NCBI GenBank assembly: GCA_043798815.1
Contig: JAZDOH010000051.1
Coordinates: 1-7,446, forward strand
Direction: 5' to 3'
Source of the DNA: JAZDOH01 sp043798815
Lineage (GTDB): Bacteria; Patescibacteriota; Gracilibacteria; UM-FILTER-43-11
DNA: 7,446 bases
The first letter of the stretch is position 1; every line of letters begins with the position of its first letter. The notes under the pieces are model-generated. The model saw only the letters and a program-made list of their open reading frames with translations, did no database searches and was not told the origin of the DNA. Both the position numbers and the translations under genes were made by a program. Below are positions 6,699-7,446 of the stretch, one piece after another.

Positions 6699-6731
6699 AT
6701 GGTTGTTAGTTGACCCACAACCAACAACTAT
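6699..6731. promoter_or_regulatory. Inverted repeat, probable operator of the wHTH-ComF gene
   Basis: Arms 6702-6712 (GTTGTTAGTTG) and 6718-6728 (CAACCAACAAC) match at 10 of 11 positions around a 5-nt centre. Extending to 14-nt arms (6699-6712 and 6718-6731) keeps 12 of 14 pairs. The left arm covers the TTG of the plus-strand -35 and the right arm fills the spacer up to the extended -10. A dimeric protein bound here would be expected to block RNA polymerase. The adjacent gene encodes a winged-helix protein, so autoregulation is the simplest reading, though it is inferred. Confidence 0.6.
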
Positions 6732-6739
6732 GATACAAT
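6710..6739 (+). promoter_or_regulatory. Promoter of the wHTH-ComF gene (predicted leaderless)
   Basis: TTGACC (6710-6715) and an extended -10, TGATACAAT (TG at 6731-6732, TACAAT 6734-6739), are separated by 18 bp between hexamers. Initiation about 7 nt after the hexamer falls at 6746, the G of the GTG start codon. A GAGG at 6741-6744 is only one base from the GTG, too close to act as a Shine-Dalgarno, which fits a leaderless message. Confidence 0.65.
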
Positions 6740-6745
6740 AGAGGC

Positions 6746-7446
6746 GTGAAAACGGATACTTCAAGAAAAATCATTGGCTACATCCAATCAAAAAAACAAG
6801 TCAGCCTTAAAGAGCTGATAGCTCATTTTGAATTTAGTCAGCAGGCGGTAAGCAAACAACTTAAAAAACTGGTGACCCAAGGCCTGTTGAGCAAAACAGG
6901 AAGGCCGCCTCAAGTGTTCTATTCTTTAGTGGAACCCAAAAAAGACATTTTTCATGAGGCCATTGATCAAAAATTTAAAAAAATAATCCAGGAACGCTTT
7001 CTCTTGATCACTCCTATAGGGGAAATGAAATCAGGAGCAGTTGGTTTTACCAAATGGTGCACAGAGCGCGATTTGCCAATTGCAAAAACCGCCATTGAGT
7101 ATGCGCGCACGCTAAAAAAATATGATGCGTTTCGCCGTGAAAGCTTGATCGATGGGATGGGCAAAATGCGGCGCACGTTCAGCCCCATTCATCTTGATCA
7201 TTTGTATTACCTCGATTTTTACAGCATTGATCGTTTTGGAAAAACCAAACTAGGCCAAATGCTCCTTTACGCAAAACAAAGCCAGAACAGAGGGTTCATG
7301 AAAGAACTCATAAATCTCATAAAACCAGCGATTGAACGGTTGATTAAACGATATAAAATAGATGCCATTGGCTTTATCCCTCCAACAGTAAAACGCGAAG
7401 TGCAATTCATGAAAGAGCTGCAGAGACATTTGGGGCTTAAAGTGCC
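6746..7446 (+). CDS. Winged-helix regulator fused to a ComF-like phosphoribosyltransferase region (partial, 3' end missing)
   Basis: The frame is open from GTG at 6746 to the window edge (233 codons, no stop). Residues 1-62 form a winged-helix DNA-binding domain: helices around RKIIGYIQSK and SLKELIAHF, a recognition helix SQQAVSKQLKKLVTQG (31-46) and a wing TGRPPQVFYSL (51-61), similar to ArsR/MarR/DeoR-type folds. The middle (about 63-160) is unassigned. Residues 164-231, from FGKTKLGQMLLYAKQ to IDAIGFIPPTVKREVQFMKELQ, resemble the ComF pattern in which a lysine-containing helix precedes a hydrophobic D-x-I-x-x-x-P strand and an R-containing loop. The PRPP-binding loop would lie beyond the window. 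The product is probably a cytosolic regulator, and a repressor of its own promoter is plausible. G+C is about 40% over 6781-7080, visibly lower than in ftsH. The GTG is chosen because helix 1 starts a few residues later and the promoter ends just upstream. Confidence 0.75.
   Translation, partial: MKTDTSRKIIGYIQSKKQVSLKELIAHFEFSQQAVSKQLKKLVTQGLLSKTGRPPQVFYSLVEPKKDIFHEAIDQKFKKIIQERFLLITPIGEMKSGAVGFTKWCTERDLPIAKTAIEYARTLKKYDAFRRESLIDGMGKMRRTFSPIHLDHLYYLDFYSIDRFGKTKLGQMLLYAKQSQNRGFMKELINLIKPAIERLIKRYKIDAIGFIPPTVKREVQFMKELQRHLGLKV

Noticed and set aside
6967..7188. Minus-strand open frame of 73 codons inside the plus-strand regulator gene
   Set aside because: The plus frame carries a continuous winged-helix/ComF-like protein; the antisense product has no family features.

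Overview
The window looks like a chromosomal housekeeping segment from an uncultured bacterium, most likely of the Candidate Phyla Radiation (Patescibacteria), possibly near Peregrinibacteria. This placement is an inference. It rests on a short RecO with no room for a zinc module, a GalU with the divergent motifs GDGDAIL and FGDDL, almost no Shine-Dalgarno sequences, promoters that predict leaderless mRNAs, and tight stop/start overlaps. TGA is used as a normal stop by five of the seven complete genes, which argues against the UGA-to-glycine lineages (Gracilibacteria, Absconditabacteria).

Seven genes lie head to tail on the minus strand. In order of transcription (right to left) they are serS (seryl-tRNA synthetase), ftsH (membrane AAA+ protease), galU (UTP-glucose-1-phosphate uridylyltransferase), a five-repeat TPR protein, a small cytidylyltransferase-family protein, ftsX (division ABC-transporter permease) and recO (recombination mediator). 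Four junctions overlap: ATGA at serS/ftsH, TAATG at ftsH/galU, ATGA at TPR/cytidylyltransferase and TTGA at ftsX/recO. There are two breaks. The 45-nt galU/TPR gap carries its own promoter-like sequence and a palindrome. The cytidylyltransferase/ftsX gap holds a long inverted repeat built from 8-bp units. The functions (translation, protein quality control, envelope sugar precursors, division, repair) do not form one pathway, so this reads as a housekeeping superoperon with at least one internal promoter.

At the right end, a 113-bp divergent intergenic region separates serS from a plus-strand gene that runs off the window. That gene encodes a winged-helix DNA-binding domain joined to a region resembling the start of a ComF-like phosphoribosyltransferase. 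Its promoter contains an 11-bp-arm inverted repeat between the -35 and -10 boxes, a good candidate autoregulatory operator. Both divergent promoters place the transcription start at, or within a base or so of, the start codon. This regulator and its operator are the least conventional part of the window.

I saw no tRNA, rRNA, CRISPR array, insertion sequence or intrinsic terminator.
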